Assembly: GCA_025451235.1 (NCBI GenBank)
Contig: JANWKT010000024.1
Coordinates: forward strand, 62,001-126,000
Direction: 5' to 3'
Length of the DNA stretch: 64,000 nt
Origin: Flavobacteriales bacterium
GTDB lineage: Bacteria; Bacteroidota; Bacteroidia; CAIKAF01
Part shown: piece by piece, positions 36,650-45,063 of the stretch
Position numbering within the stretch: the first letter of the stretch is position 1
Layout of the letters: each line of letters starts with the position of its first letter
Notes under the pieces: model-generated
What the model saw: only the letters and a program-made list of their open reading frames with translations
The model's database searches: none
What the model was told of the DNA's origin: nothing
Made by a program: the position numbers and the translations under genes

Positions 36650-39046
36650 CTAAAATTTAAAGTTCCAGGTTAACGAAGGAATGATGGGGAACAAGGATAT
36701 CTGCTTACCTGTAAACTGAACCGTATTATTGGAGGCATCTGGCTTCAGGTCAAAATAAACAAAGAATGGGTTCATCCTGCTATATACATTGTACACCGAA
36801 AGATTAAGACTATGTTCCCATTTTTTGCCTTTATGCAATAAAAAAGTGGCACCTAGGTCCAACCTATGGTAAGGTTCCATACGATAGTTATCCCTGTCCT
36901 GGTAATAGGGAACTAAATTGGCGCCCACCAGATAATAAGAAGAGGGTACAGCAAGTGCATTTCCTGTGCTATACACATAAACGGCAGAAACCGTCCATCG
37001 TTTTCCTATCTCCCAACTGAAAACAAAAGAAAGATCATGTCGTCTATCGTATCTAGGATAGAAGAACTCTCCATCATAATGTATTTCATTTTTATTGAAT
37101 CCGAAGCGTTGGGTCCAGGCAAGTGTATATCCAACCCATCCGGAAATTCTTTGTTTATGTCCTTTGATCTTGAAGTCCACTCCTCCCCTTATAAAGACCT
37201 CCGCACCAAACGAACGGCCCTGACCAAGGGTAAGCACATTATCAGGATTATCGTTCACCAGCTGACTGAAAGAAGTATTGTCTTTATACTCCACTACATT
37301 AAACATATGTTTATAATACCCCTCAACAGATATTTCTAACCGGTTGTCGAACAGGTTTTGAAAATAACCCAGGTTCACCTGGTGGGCTTCTTGCGGTTTT
37401 ATGATAGATGTACTAGGCAACCAAACATCCGTAGGCAACGAAACAGTGGCCAGGTTGGCCAAGTGCATATTCTGAAAATTAAGGGTATATGCCATCTTGA
37501 TGGAAGATGAGTTCGTCAATTTGATCCTGATATTGATCCGGGGTTCCAGCCTGGCATAATCCTGTATATTTTCAAGTGTACCATAAGGTATGGTATCGGT
37601 AATTACTCCCAGATCCGTTTTTACATATCTGTCGAATGGGCCAAAATGCTGGTAATAGTTAAACCTCACCCCAGCGTTGATCCTTACCCTTTTCCCCAGG
37701 TTGAATTCGTCCAGAATAAATAAAGAGAAATCATGTGAATATAATTCCTGTTTTTTCGGGTTGAATTGGGTGCTATCGCCAAACCTGGCACTTGCTGAGT
37801 TAGGAATGAAGGTATGAAAAGTATAGTCCGCCCCGAATTTGATATTATGGTTAGGGTTGGGAATCCAATCTACGGAACTTTTTAATGTAAAATCTCTGAT
37901 CCCTGAACTGAGGGAAATCCCAAAGCTGGTACTTCCGGCATTCATAGAAAAATCATAGTTGGTAAAAGAAAAGGTAGTATTCATAAATACCTTTGAGCCG
38001 AACTGGTGATTCCATCTCAAGGCAGCCATGGCATTTCCCCATGGAATATCAATTTTAAGGTCGCTGGTGGATGATTTAAAGTTAAATACATCCTGCCCGA
38101 AATATCCGCTTAAGAACAGCCGGTCCTTTTTACCTACCTGCCAATTTATTTTGGCATTCAGGTCATAAAAATAATATCCGTTCCCTCTGGATTCTGGTGG
38201 TAGAAATAAAGGAGCAAAAAGATCCGCATAGGTTCGGCGACCGGATACCAGGAAGGATACTTTATTCTTCACAATGGGGCCTTCCAAGGTAAACCTGGAA
38301 GCGATGATACCAATACCCCCTTCACCATGGAACTTCTGCATATTTCCTTCTTTCATCGAAATATCCAGCACAGAACTCAGCCGTCCTCCGTAATTGGCCG
38401 GCATTCCACCCTTGATGAGTATTACGTTTTTAATGGCATCTGAATTGAAAATGGAAAAGAATCCAAAAAGATGGGATGCATTATAAACAATGGTATTATC
38501 CAATAGTATCAGGTTCTGGTCAGGTCCGCCTCCTCTTACATAAAACCCTGAATTACCCTCACCCGAACTTTTTACACCCGGTAATAATTGTATGGTTTTT
38601 AAAACATCCACTTCTCCAAGCAATGCAGGAATTTTTTTAATATCCTCCACTTTCAATTCAATTTGCCCCATTTTGGTGCTTTCGTAATTCTGGTTGGTCC
38701 TTTGATCAGTGACTACATATTCGTTGATCTCAACACTGCTATAAAGCAATGGGAAATCCATGGGCATATTCTTGGTAAGGTGAATAGGAATTTCTTCGGT
38801 TTTATAACCCGCGTAAGAAAACACTAAGGTGTACTTACCCGTGTCAACGGTTAATGAATAGAATCCATAATTGTTGGTGGAGGCCCCCACTTTATTTTCT
38901 TTAAGATATACGGAGGCACCTATTAACGTTTCGCTGGTTTCTTTATCCCTGATGTAGCCACTAATAGTTGCTTTTGTCTGAGCATGCAGGACCGATGAGA
39001 ATAATACGATGAAAACAAGGGTTAAAAATGGGCTGCCGAACTTCAT
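36650..39046 (-). CDS. TonB-dependent outer membrane receptor with carboxypeptidase-like N-terminal domain
   Basis: A 798-residue outer membrane protein with signal peptide MKFGSPFLTLVFIVLFSSVLHAQ. Residues about 25-110 are the carboxypeptidase-regulatory-like domain (TISGYIRDKETSETLIGASVYLKE ... GFYSLTVDTGKYTLVFSYAGY). The plug domain follows (LLGEVDVLKTIQLLPGVKSSGEGNSGFYVRGGGPDQNLILLDNTIVYNASHLFGFFSIFN), then a beta barrel to an aromatic end (LTWNFKF). The barrel has about 22 aromatic-ended strands by eye. The ligand is unknown; the DUF4249 partner gene follows at once. Confidence 0.93.
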   Translation of the reverse strand: MKFGSPFLTLVFIVLFSSVLHAQTKATISGYIRDKETSETLIGASVYLKENKVGASTNNYGFYSLTVDTGKYTLVFSYAGYKTEEIPIHLTKNMPMDFPLLYSSVEINEYVVTDQRTNQNYESTKMGQIELKVEDIKKIPALLGEVDVLKTIQLLPGVKSSGEGNSGFYVRGGGPDQNLILLDNTIVYNASHLFGFFSIFNSDAIKNVILIKGGMPANYGGRLSSVLDISMKEGNMQKFHGEGGIGIIASRFTLEGPIVKNKVSFLVSGRRTYADLFAPLFLPPESRGNGYYFYDLNAKINWQVGKKDRLFLSGYFGQDVFNFKSSTSDLKIDIPWGNAMAALRWNHQFGSKVFMNTTFSFTNYDFSMNAGSTSFGISLSSGIRDFTLKSSVDWIPNPNHNIKFGADYTFHTFIPNSASARFGDSTQFNPKKQELYSHDFSLFILDEFNLGKRVRINAGVRFNYYQHFGPFDRYVKTDLGVITDTIPYGTLENIQDYARLEPRINIRIKLTNSSSIKMAYTLNFQNMHLANLATVSLPTDVWLPSTSIIKPQEAHQVNLGYFQNLFDNRLEISVEGYYKHMFNVVEYKDNTSFSQLVNDNPDNVLTLGQGRSFGAEVFIRGGVDFKIKGHKQRISGWVGYTLAWTQRFGFNKNEIHYDGEFFYPRYDRRHDLSFVFSWEIGKRWTVSAVYVYSTGNALAVPSSYYLVGANLVPYYQDRDNYRMEPYHRLDLGATFLLHKGKKWEHSLNLSVYNVYSRMNPFFVYFDLKPDASNNTVQFTGKQISLFPIIPSLTWNFKF

Positions 39047-39088
39047 TGTTCTTAATTAACTCTATAACTCATGATTAGCAAATTATTG

Positions 39089-39096
39089 TATTTTTG
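39089..39096 (+). promoter_or_regulatory. Putative -7 element (TATTTTTG) of the tRNA gene
   Basis: An exact TAnnTTTG match on the plus strand 75 bases before the tRNA-Pro gene, in the spacer that also holds the divergent receptor promoter. Confidence 0.45.
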
Positions 39097-39170
39097 CCGC
39101 CGTAAATGTACTACAAGCCGTTGACATAGGCTAATAGTTACGTTAAAATTGTATAATTAAAAATCAAGAT

Positions 39171-39244
39171 CGGGGTGTAGCGCAGCCTGGTAGCGTACAC
39201 GTCTGGGGGGCGTGTGGTCGCGGGTTCAAATCCCGCCACCCCGA
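39171..39244 (+). tRNA. tRNA-Pro (GGG)
   Basis: A 74-base cloverleaf: acceptor stem CGGGGTG / CACCCCG, D arm GCGC...GCGT, anticodon stem CACGT / GCGTG with loop CTGGGGG (anticodon GGG), and T arm GCGGG-TTCAAAT-CCCGC, discriminator A. The 3' CCA is not encoded. It reads proline codons CCC and CCU. It is followed by strong hairpins that can end transcription. Confidence 0.97.
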
Positions 39245-39252
39245 CAGAACAT

Positions 39253-39290
39253 AAAAATGCTCATCCGCCTTTGGCGAGATGAGCATTTTT
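39253..39290 (+). terminator. Terminator hairpin of the tRNA gene
   Basis: A 13-base perfect stem AAAAATGCTCATC / GATGAGCATTTTT encloses CGCC-TTT-GGCG, so nearly the whole element pairs. The T-run within the right arm makes it work as a terminator, in either direction. Confidence 0.88.
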
Positions 39291-39338
39291 ATTGTCTATG
39301 ACTGAGCCAAGCTCTGCTTGAGCTCAGTCATAGACAAT
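39291..39338. repeat. Perfect 17-base inverted repeat with nested stem
   Basis: ATTGTCTATGACTGAGC (39291-39307) pairs fully with its complement at 39322-39338, and the loop itself pairs (CAAGC-TCT-GCTTG). It directly abuts the terminator hairpin and has no T-tract of its own. Confidence 0.8.
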
Positions 39339-39367
39339 AAAAACAGCCAATTTCATTGGCTGTTTTT
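39339..39367. terminator. Second bidirectional terminator-like hairpin
   Basis: A perfect 13-base stem AAAAACAGCCAAT / ATTGGCTGTTTTT with a TTC loop. It has A-run and T-run ends like the first hairpin and overlaps the start of the direct repeat. Confidence 0.75.
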
Positions 39368-39429
39368 ATGTTACGGACGTCGCCCTTCAGGGATCATGAG
39401 GCGCAGCGAAGCGCAGCCGAATAATCCCC
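39351..39429. repeat. Direct repeat unit, copy 1 (79 bases)
   Basis: This copy begins TTTCATTGGCTGTTTTT and continues GTTACGGACGTCGCCC, then CCCTTCAGGG and GAGGCGCAGCGAAGCG, ending CCGAATAATCCCC. It differs from copy 2 at only a few positions, several in the GCGCAGCGAAGCGC part. Confidence 0.85.
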
Positions 39430-39464
39430 ATTATTCGTTTTAAGAATAAGATAAAATATCTACA

Positions 39465-39543
39465 TTTCATTGGCTATTTTTCTGTTACGGACGTCGCCCT
39501 TCAGGGATCATGAGGCGTAGCGAAGTGAAGCCGAATAATCCCC
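39465..39543. repeat. Direct repeat unit, copy 2 (79 bases)
   Basis: The same unit as copy 1, 114 bases downstream, equal in length, with GCGTAGCGAAGTGA in place of GCGCAGCGAAGCGC. The spacing between copies is 35 bases of A+T-rich DNA. Confidence 0.85.
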
Positions 39544-39689
39544 TTCCCTCATTCAATTGTAAAATATCCCAGAAAAATTATTGGTTATTTTTCTGTAACG
39601 ACTTACCCTAATCCACCGATCCAAAATTGTACAAAACCCACTATCTGTTGGCATTTTAAATAAACCTTCCTATTTAATACTAAAATGTT

Positions 39690-39697
39690 TAAATTTG
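39690..39697 (+). promoter_or_regulatory. Putative -7 element (TAAATTTG)
   Basis: An exact consensus match 32 bases before the ATG at 39729, after the direct repeats. Confidence 0.5.
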
Positions 39698-39728
39698 GAA
39701 TAAGGAATCCACTATTTAAAAAATTCAT

Positions 39729-40514
39729 ATGAAAAAAATTGTACTTGCAACCGGCTGTATCATAAGTTCACTAACGCTTACAACAGCCCAGGTATCAACC
39801 GCCATGGACTTTACGATGACAGATTGCAACTCCACAACCCATCACCTTTTTGCCGATTATCTGGATAACGAGGAAGTAGTGATCATGGAATTTTTTATGA
39901 CCTGTCCCTCATGTGGAACTGCTGGTCAGAAATTGGACCCCATGTTTATGGGTTTAACAACTGAGTTTCCTGGTATGGTTAACTTTTTCGCAGTTGCCTA
40001 TACCAATAGCTATTCATGCACTACCGTCAATAACTGGAGAAATACGTATACTCCCAATGCAATTGCACTCGACTCAGGTGCTGCACAGGTAAGTTATTAT
40101 GGAGGAATGGGAATGCCAACGGTGGTGGTGGTGGGAGGTAGTAATCATCAGGTGATTTATAACAGTCAATATGATGGAGCACCCGGTGATACTGCCGCCA
40201 TACATGCAGCTATAACAAATTTCTTTATGACCATGGGGACCGAGAATGCTTCTGACCCTATCAAATTTTCGGCTTACCCTAATCCGGTTGCCAGCAATCT
40301 TCATTTGGAATTAACCATCACTCATCCTGCCCCGACGAATATTCAGATGATCGATATGACAGGTAAGGTAGTTCGGGAAATTTCAAATAAGGAATTATCA
40401 TCTGGTATGCACCAGTTTGAGGTCCCAACTTCCGATCTTTCTAATGGAATTTATTTCATAAGAATAAATTCAAATGAAAAATCATCGCAGTATAAAATAA
40501 GTGTGAAGCACTAA
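39729..40514 (+). CDS. Secreted thioredoxin-fold protein with T9SS type A sorting domain
   Basis: A 261-residue protein with signal peptide MKKIVLATGCIISSLTLTTAQ. The first domain (about 25-170) is a thioredoxin-like fold with a Cys59-Pro-Ser-Cys62 active site in EFFMTCPSCGTAGQ and the cis-proline region GMGMPTVVVVGG. The C-terminal 75 residues are a type A sorting domain (FSAYPNPVASNLHLEL ... LSNGIYFIRINSNEKSSQYKISVKH). A redox-active thioredoxin exported to the cell surface is unusual compared with the periplasmic TlpA/ResA type. The CxxC site suggests disulfide chemistry, but the substrate is unknown. Confidence 0.88.
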   Translation: MKKIVLATGCIISSLTLTTAQVSTAMDFTMTDCNSTTHHLFADYLDNEEVVIMEFFMTCPSCGTAGQKLDPMFMGLTTEFPGMVNFFAVAYTNSYSCTTVNNWRNTYTPNAIALDSGAAQVSYYGGMGMPTVVVVGGSNHQVIYNSQYDGAPGDTAAIHAAITNFFMTMGTENASDPIKFSAYPNPVASNLHLELTITHPAPTNIQMIDMTGKVVREISNKELSSGMHQFEVPTSDLSNGIYFIRINSNEKSSQYKISVKH

Positions 40515-40515
40515 G

Positions 40516-40866
40516 CTATGCACTTGTATCCTTGAATACAAATACCAATAACGCCACAAATCCACTTAAAACAAAGATGGCATGGATAAAGGCAAGTGGA
40601 ATAGGTCGTCTTTTACCTTCTGAATATCTAAAAAACATATACAGACCTCCAGCGGCACCTATTGGAAATAGTATCAGGCTGATCAATGGAAAGTGATCAG
40701 GGTGCATGATAGAATAAGCAACCAAAATGACGAGGGCCATTACCGCAATTCCTCCATGTGAATAAACAATACCATTCGGAGCGTCCTTATGTCTTAACCA
40801 GCTAATTAAAATGGTGAGCCCTAATATTGCTGCAATACTAAAAAGGGCTATGCTAATGTAAATCAT
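40516..40866 (-). CDS. Small four-helix membrane protein
   Basis: The 116-residue product consists of four hydrophobic helices joined by short loops. One loop has a His-rich part (YSIMHPDHFPLISL), and a basic loop follows the third helix (RYSEGKRRPIPLAF). I do not recognise a named family. The start MIYISIALFSIAAILG has a normal first helix. It converges with the thioredoxin-fold gene with one base between stops. Function unknown. Confidence 0.65.
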   Translation of the reverse strand: MIYISIALFSIAAILGLTILISWLRHKDAPNGIVYSHGGIAVMALVILVAYSIMHPDHFPLISLILFPIGAAGGLYMFFRYSEGKRRPIPLAFIHAIFVLSGFVALLVFVFKDTSA

Positions 40867-41333
40867 GATGGATATTTTTAGAAAGTATATGATTATTTGA
40901 ACTCTTGAAACTAAATAAGTGGTAGAATCGATGCAGTCCTATTAGATAAATAAAAGTGGAAAAGACAATTCTGATAAACTCTGTAACAGGATTATCAGCT
41001 GGTGAGGTCTTTGGTTGATTAGATGTTGGTTCAAAAAGAAGTATACTTGAATGCATTGAATATCTGTTTTTGGTGGATTGATTAAAACAAACCACATACC
41101 ATGGCCAGAAAAGAATATAATGGTCTATAAAAGGTGGTAAAAGAACGATTGATAATGAAGGGCTTGGGAATGAGATTAAAATTCCCTTAATTATTTATCC
41201 TCTGTCTACTGGCAAAAATATCTGCACTTTTTGACCCTCTTTTTCTCAAATTGAAGCTAAAACCGGCATCTGGCAGGGCATTAGCGATTCCAAGTAAAAT
41301 GAATAATTTTGTACCTGTCTCATAAAAACATCC
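40867..41333. other. 467-base intergenic region, no gene seen
   Basis: This stretch is A+T-rich and separates a minus-strand membrane gene from a plus-strand racemase gene. The only clear signal is the -7 match at 41304-41311. Short minus-strand frames here (40853-41095 and 41187-41435) lack family likeness and start signals. No RNA gene or strong hairpin was found. Confidence 0.55.
41304..41311 (+). promoter_or_regulatory. Putative -7 element (TAATTTTG)
   Basis: An exact TAnnTTTG match 22 bases before the ATG of the racemase gene. Confidence 0.5.
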
Positions 41334-42032
41334 ATGAAAACCATAGGACTTATAGGCGGCTCCACCTGGGTTAGTACCGCAGATTATTATAAAATTATCA
41401 ATCAATTGACGAATCAATTGTTGGGAGGATCTCATTCCGCTTCTATTCTTATGTATTCCTTAAAGTTCCATGAGTTCAGGGTTTTGATTGAAGAGGGGAA
41501 ATTTGATGAAGTAGAAAAATTGTTGATCAGCATAGCTCAAAATCTTGAAAAAGCAGGTGCCGAATGTTTGCTCATTTGTGCAAATACTCCTCATATGTTT
41601 GCCAGCGCCATCCAGGAAAGTATCAAGATTCCCTTGATCCATATTGCGGATGCTACCGCCCGGGAGATCAACAAGGCCAGGATAAAAACAATTGCATTAC
41701 TAGGTACCAAGCCTACCATGGAACAGGCTTTTTACAAAGATAAATTGGCCCAACACGGAATTGAAACCCTGATTCCTGATGAGGAGGACAGGCTCTTTAT
41801 CAATGAAACTATTTTTAATGAGTTCAGCAAAGAAATATTCAGTTCGGCCACCAAAAAAAGATATTTGGAGATCATTCAAAAAATAAAGGGAAAAGGTGCT
41901 GAAGGAGTCATCTTAGGGTGTACTGAAATCCCGCTATTAATTCAACAGGAGGATTGTGATATTCCGGTCTTTGACACCATGAGGATCCATTCAACAGCAG
42001 CTGTAAAGTTCGCGAATGAAAGGGGAGAATAG
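41334..42032 (+). CDS. Aspartate/glutamate racemase family protein
   Basis: The 232-residue product belongs to the PLP-independent Asp/Glu racemase superfamily, which uses two cysteines to invert amino acids. The first is Cys82 in CLLICANTPH and the second Cys196 in GVILGCTEIPLL; both are intact. The N-terminal IGLIGGSTWVSTADYYKIIN matches the aspartate racemase subgroup, as does the internal TIALLGTKPTMEQAFYKDKL. The likely reaction is L-/D-aspartate exchange, though related broad-specificity enzymes exist. It is a single gene. Confidence 0.92.
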   Translation: MKTIGLIGGSTWVSTADYYKIINQLTNQLLGGSHSASILMYSLKFHEFRVLIEEGKFDEVEKLLISIAQNLEKAGAECLLICANTPHMFASAIQESIKIPLIHIADATAREINKARIKTIALLGTKPTMEQAFYKDKLAQHGIETLIPDEEDRLFINETIFNEFSKEIFSSATKKRYLEIIQKIKGKGAEGVILGCTEIPLLIQQEDCDIPVFDTMRIHSTAAVKFANERGE

Positions 42033-42042
42033 AATTCTTTAG

Positions 42043-44481
42043 CTATCGGATGAGATTTACATGGCCCATGAATTCATGTTGCTTTCCTTGGGCATCTTCT
42101 ATCACAATTTTATATACATACACTCCCTGAGGAGCCAGAAGATCAGTTCCCTTAACATGTCCGTTCCAAACATCATCCGCTTTGCCTGAGGTATAGATCT
42201 CATCACCCCAACGATCGAAAATAACCATGCTGTATCCCTTTATTCCTGATGCTACCGGGTAAAACACTTCGTTCAATTCATCTCCATTTGGGGTGAATGT
42301 ATTGGGTATGTAAAAATACGATTCACCCTGAATGAGGATACAATGCGTAACGGTGTCAGCACATCCCAAGGAAGAAGAAGCGATCAGTTCAATACAATAA
42401 ACCCCACTGTCAACATAAGTATGCTGGAAACTGATAAGATCAATATAGTTGGTTCCATCGTCCATATCCCAATAGAGGTGTGAAGCGTTGTATGATTGGT
42501 CAATCACCTGTACCTGGGCATCGGATAATAGATAGACATTTTTATCTGTAATAAAATCAGCTACCGGATAATCCTGAACGCTTATATAAGCAGGTTTTAA
42601 AACGGTATTGATGCATCCCAGGGTATCTGTAACTGTTAAAGAAACATCATAAGAACCTGCAGAGCTAAAACAATAATTCGTGGCGGAAGAATTTCCCGCA
42701 GATGAACCGTTGATCATCCATTGATAGGTCTGTAAGTTAGCCGTAGGTATAGCCACTGGAATACTAAAATTAACGCAATGGGTTACACAACCGCTAAGAA
42801 TATCTCCTTGCAAATCTATCAACGGTAAGTTCGCCCCAGGGTTTACGGTATAGGTGCCAGATACCGTGCAACCTGCATTGTCAGTAACCACCACTGTATA
42901 ATTTCCGGCTGCTAAATTGTTCGCAGTGCTTGAACCACTTCCTGATGACCAGGTATAGCTATAAGGTGCAACCCCTCCTCCAGCAGTCACAGACGCTGAA
43001 CCATCCGAACCTCCCAGACAAGTAACATCCACAACAGAACTGCTATTGATGGTGACTGCTGAGGTGCTGGAAACAACCACGGTGGCTGTTTGCGTACATG
43101 AATTAGCATCGGTAACGGTAACTGTATAAGTTCCAGCACCTATATTGGATGCAGTAGCTGCAGCTCCTCCTGATGGTGCCCAACTATAACTATAAGCTCC
43201 AGTGCCTCCGTTGGCCACTACTGTGGCCGAGCCATCAGATGCTCCACATAAGGCAGGCGTAGAACTTGTATTCAACGTAATGGCTGAGGGTGGTTGCGTT
43301 AATGTATAGGAAGCTGTAACTGTACACCCACTATTATCGGTAACACTTACCGTATAGGTGCCTGCGGGTAAACCTGATGGATCTTCCATCGTTCCACCGG
43401 TATTCCATAAATAAGTATAAGGATTAGCTCCATTCGATGAAGTTACATCGATGGATCCAGTGCTAGCCCCATAGCATAAAATATTGGTTGTAATGGCGTT
43501 TACCGTAATTCCTCCCGTTTGAGTTACCACGCAAGTTGCAGTAGCAGAGTTGGTGCAACCGCTCGAAGAAGTAACCGTTACAGTATAAGTGCCCGGCTGG
43601 TTAACGGTTGGGTTGGCAGTATTACCTCCGGAAACGATCCCTGGTCCGGCCCAACTCCATGTTGGACTTGATAAGGAAGTGGATGCGCTGATGACCGTTG
43701 TTGGAGAAGCACAAGTAAGAGATGCCGGGGTAAGAATATTGATCAACAAAGGAGGAAACTCACAGTTGGCATAATCACTTGCTCCACCCCCCAAAGTCAA
43801 GCTTCCCTGATAGGTGATCGTATTTCCACTAATGTTCCCATAACAAGGGGTTGATCCAATTGTACAATAGAGCGTATTGTTGACGATCGCATATCCGCCT
43901 CCTGCAGAAGAGGTAGGAAACCCAACTAGGTTATAAACACATATAACTACTCCATTCGGATCATACATAGTTAATGTATAAGGTGGAGCATTTGTTTTTA
44001 AAATATAAAAATTACCCGATGCATCCCCAATACAGTCATATGGGCCACCCCATCCGGCCAAACTCAATACCAAAACACCCGTTCCTGTACCATCATACCG
44101 GTAAACCTGCTGACCTATTCCATTCAAATTATAGATATAAGGACCTGCTCCACCTATGTTAACTGCTGAAGCATTCCCAGTGCCATGACCAGTACTTACC
44201 CAAGTTGCTCCATTGTAATAATAATAAATACCTCCCACGGTGGTATAAAAAGTCACGGCAGGGGATCCACCATTGAGGTTGTTGCTTACTGCCAGACCAC
44301 CCGCTCCTGCCGGCATGGTAATTGAATTGACGGAAGTAGCATTGTTGGTTGTATTGTATTGATAAATCGTAGAGCCTGAATGGTGATAAAAATAACTACA
44401 ATTCGGAAGCTGAGCCTGAATTGGAATAATTACTACCAATACACTAAGCAAGAGAGAATATTTTTTGAATGCGTTATACAT
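42043..44481 (-). CDS. Large surface protein: SprB-like repeats, PKD, type B (CHU_C) sorting domain
   Basis: An 812-residue secreted protein with signal peptide ending LVVIIPIQAQ. The N-terminal part (about 25-245) is beta-rich with YYYNGATWVSTGHGTG, perhaps a propeller-like domain. Residues about 330-550 hold three SprB-like repeats with the motif GSIDVTSSNGANPYTYLWNTGG...GTYTVSVTDNSGCT. A PKD domain follows (about 560-690; NFSIPVAIPTANLQTYQWMINGSSAG, DVSLTVTDTLGC), and the last 90 residues are the gliding-associated CHU_C type B sorting domain (NTFTPNGDELNEVFYP ... SMVIFDRWGDEIY ... YVYKIVIEDAQGK). It is likely a cell-surface adhesin or gliding-related cargo. It follows a small secreted gene by eleven bases. 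Confidence 0.92.
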   Translation of the reverse strand: MYNAFKKYSLLLSVLVVIIPIQAQLPNCSYFYHHSGSTIYQYNTTNNATSVNSITMPAGAGGLAVSNNLNGGSPAVTFYTTVGGIYYYYNGATWVSTGHGTGNASAVNIGGAGPYIYNLNGIGQQVYRYDGTGTGVLVLSLAGWGGPYDCIGDASGNFYILKTNAPPYTLTMYDPNGVVICVYNLVGFPTSSAGGGYAIVNNTLYCTIGSTPCYGNISGNTITYQGSLTLGGGASDYANCEFPPLLINILTPASLTCASPTTVISASTSLSSPTWSWAGPGIVSGGNTANPTVNQPGTYTVTVTSSSGCTNSATATCVVTQTGGITVNAITTNILCYGASTGSIDVTSSNGANPYTYLWNTGGTMEDPSGLPAGTYTVSVTDNSGCTVTASYTLTQPPSAITLNTSSTPALCGASDGSATVVANGGTGAYSYSWAPSGGAAATASNIGAGTYTVTVTDANSCTQTATVVVSSTSAVTINSSSVVDVTCLGGSDGSASVTAGGGVAPYSYTWSSGSGSSTANNLAAGNYTVVVTDNAGCTVSGTYTVNPGANLPLIDLQGDILSGCVTHCVNFSIPVAIPTANLQTYQWMINGSSAGNSSATNYCFSSAGSYDVSLTVTDTLGCINTVLKPAYISVQDYPVADFITDKNVYLLSDAQVQVIDQSYNASHLYWDMDDGTNYIDLISFQHTYVDSGVYCIELIASSSLGCADTVTHCILIQGESYFYIPNTFTPNGDELNEVFYPVASGIKGYSMVIFDRWGDEIYTSGKADDVWNGHVKGTDLLAPQGVYVYKIVIEDAQGKQHEFMGHVNLIR

Positions 44482-44492
44482 TCATAACGGAT

Positions 44493-44870
44493 TTAGTTGA
44501 ATTTATATTTAGTAACAGCTGATCCATTCACAGGGTTTAAAGGGTAAAATGCGAACTCTTGGGCAGTGTGATTTACTTTCAATGTCATAGAACCTGCTTC
44601 TGTATTTGATATTCTATAATTCCAATAGGGGCTTTCATATTGTTTCGACTCGATGGTATATGCCACATTGGAACCATTCACCTGATGTACCATTGAAAAA
44701 AGGTTCTCATTAATCGTTAAAGTAGAAGCCAGGGTCTCATCAATACATCCCTGCAAGTTGTTTTCCTGAAAGGTGCAATTTGATTTTTGGTTGGTGTTGA
44801 TCACCTGCTGTGCAAATGAAAGTTGACAGCATAAAAATAAAATGGAAAAAATAATAAATGCTTTTTTCAT
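44493..44870 (-). CDS. Small secreted protein upstream of the CHU_C gene
   Basis: Read from ATG 44870 the product has 125 residues with signal peptide MKKAFIIFSILFLCCQLSFAQ; an ATG seven codons earlier (44891) is possible but lies before a normal signal. The mature chain of about 100 residues has one cysteine pair (CTFQENNLQGC) and a beta-rich end. I do not recognise a family. Eleven bases separate its stop from the CHU_C gene, so it is likely the first gene of that operon. Confidence 0.7.
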   Translation of the reverse strand: MKKAFIIFSILFLCCQLSFAQQVINTNQKSNCTFQENNLQGCIDETLASTLTINENLFSMVHQVNGSNVAYTIESKQYESPYWNYRISNTEAGSMTLKVNHTAQEFAFYPLNPVNGSAVTKYKFN

Positions 44871-45030
44871 CTTACAAGAATTTTGGGTCAATAATGAGTA
44901 AAGTTAATAAATTATCCTATCTAATAAAACATTCAAATAGCATTTTTGAATGAATATGAGTGAAAAACACACCAACCCATGTTTTCAACAGCAAATGAGT
45001 TAATAAACAGGTAATTGTTAATATGGTTTT

Positions 45031-45038
45031 TATCTTTG
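45031..45038 (+). promoter_or_regulatory. Putative -7 element (TATCTTTG) of cinA
   Basis: An exact consensus match 25 bases before the cinA ATG. Confidence 0.5.
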
Positions 45039-45063
45039 AACCATTCATATTGAACATAAGATC

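Larger units (their letters stand above)
39245..39728. other. 484-base repeat-rich intergenic region after tRNA-Pro
   Basis: No gene is seen. The region holds three consecutive near-perfect hairpins (39253-39367), two direct copies of a 79-base unit (39351-39429 and 39465-39543), and a decayed third copy (about 39578-39610, TTGGTTATTTTTCTGTAACG). The promoter of the next gene is at 39690-39697. Confidence 0.75.

Noticed and set aside
39351-39543. Direct repeats considered as a CRISPR array
   Set aside because: Only two clear copies, unit too long (79 bases), with an A+T-rich 35-base gap and no cas genes.
40853-41435. Short minus-strand frames (80 and 82 codons) in the 467-base gap
   Set aside because: No promoter, signal or family pattern; one overlaps the start of the racemase gene.
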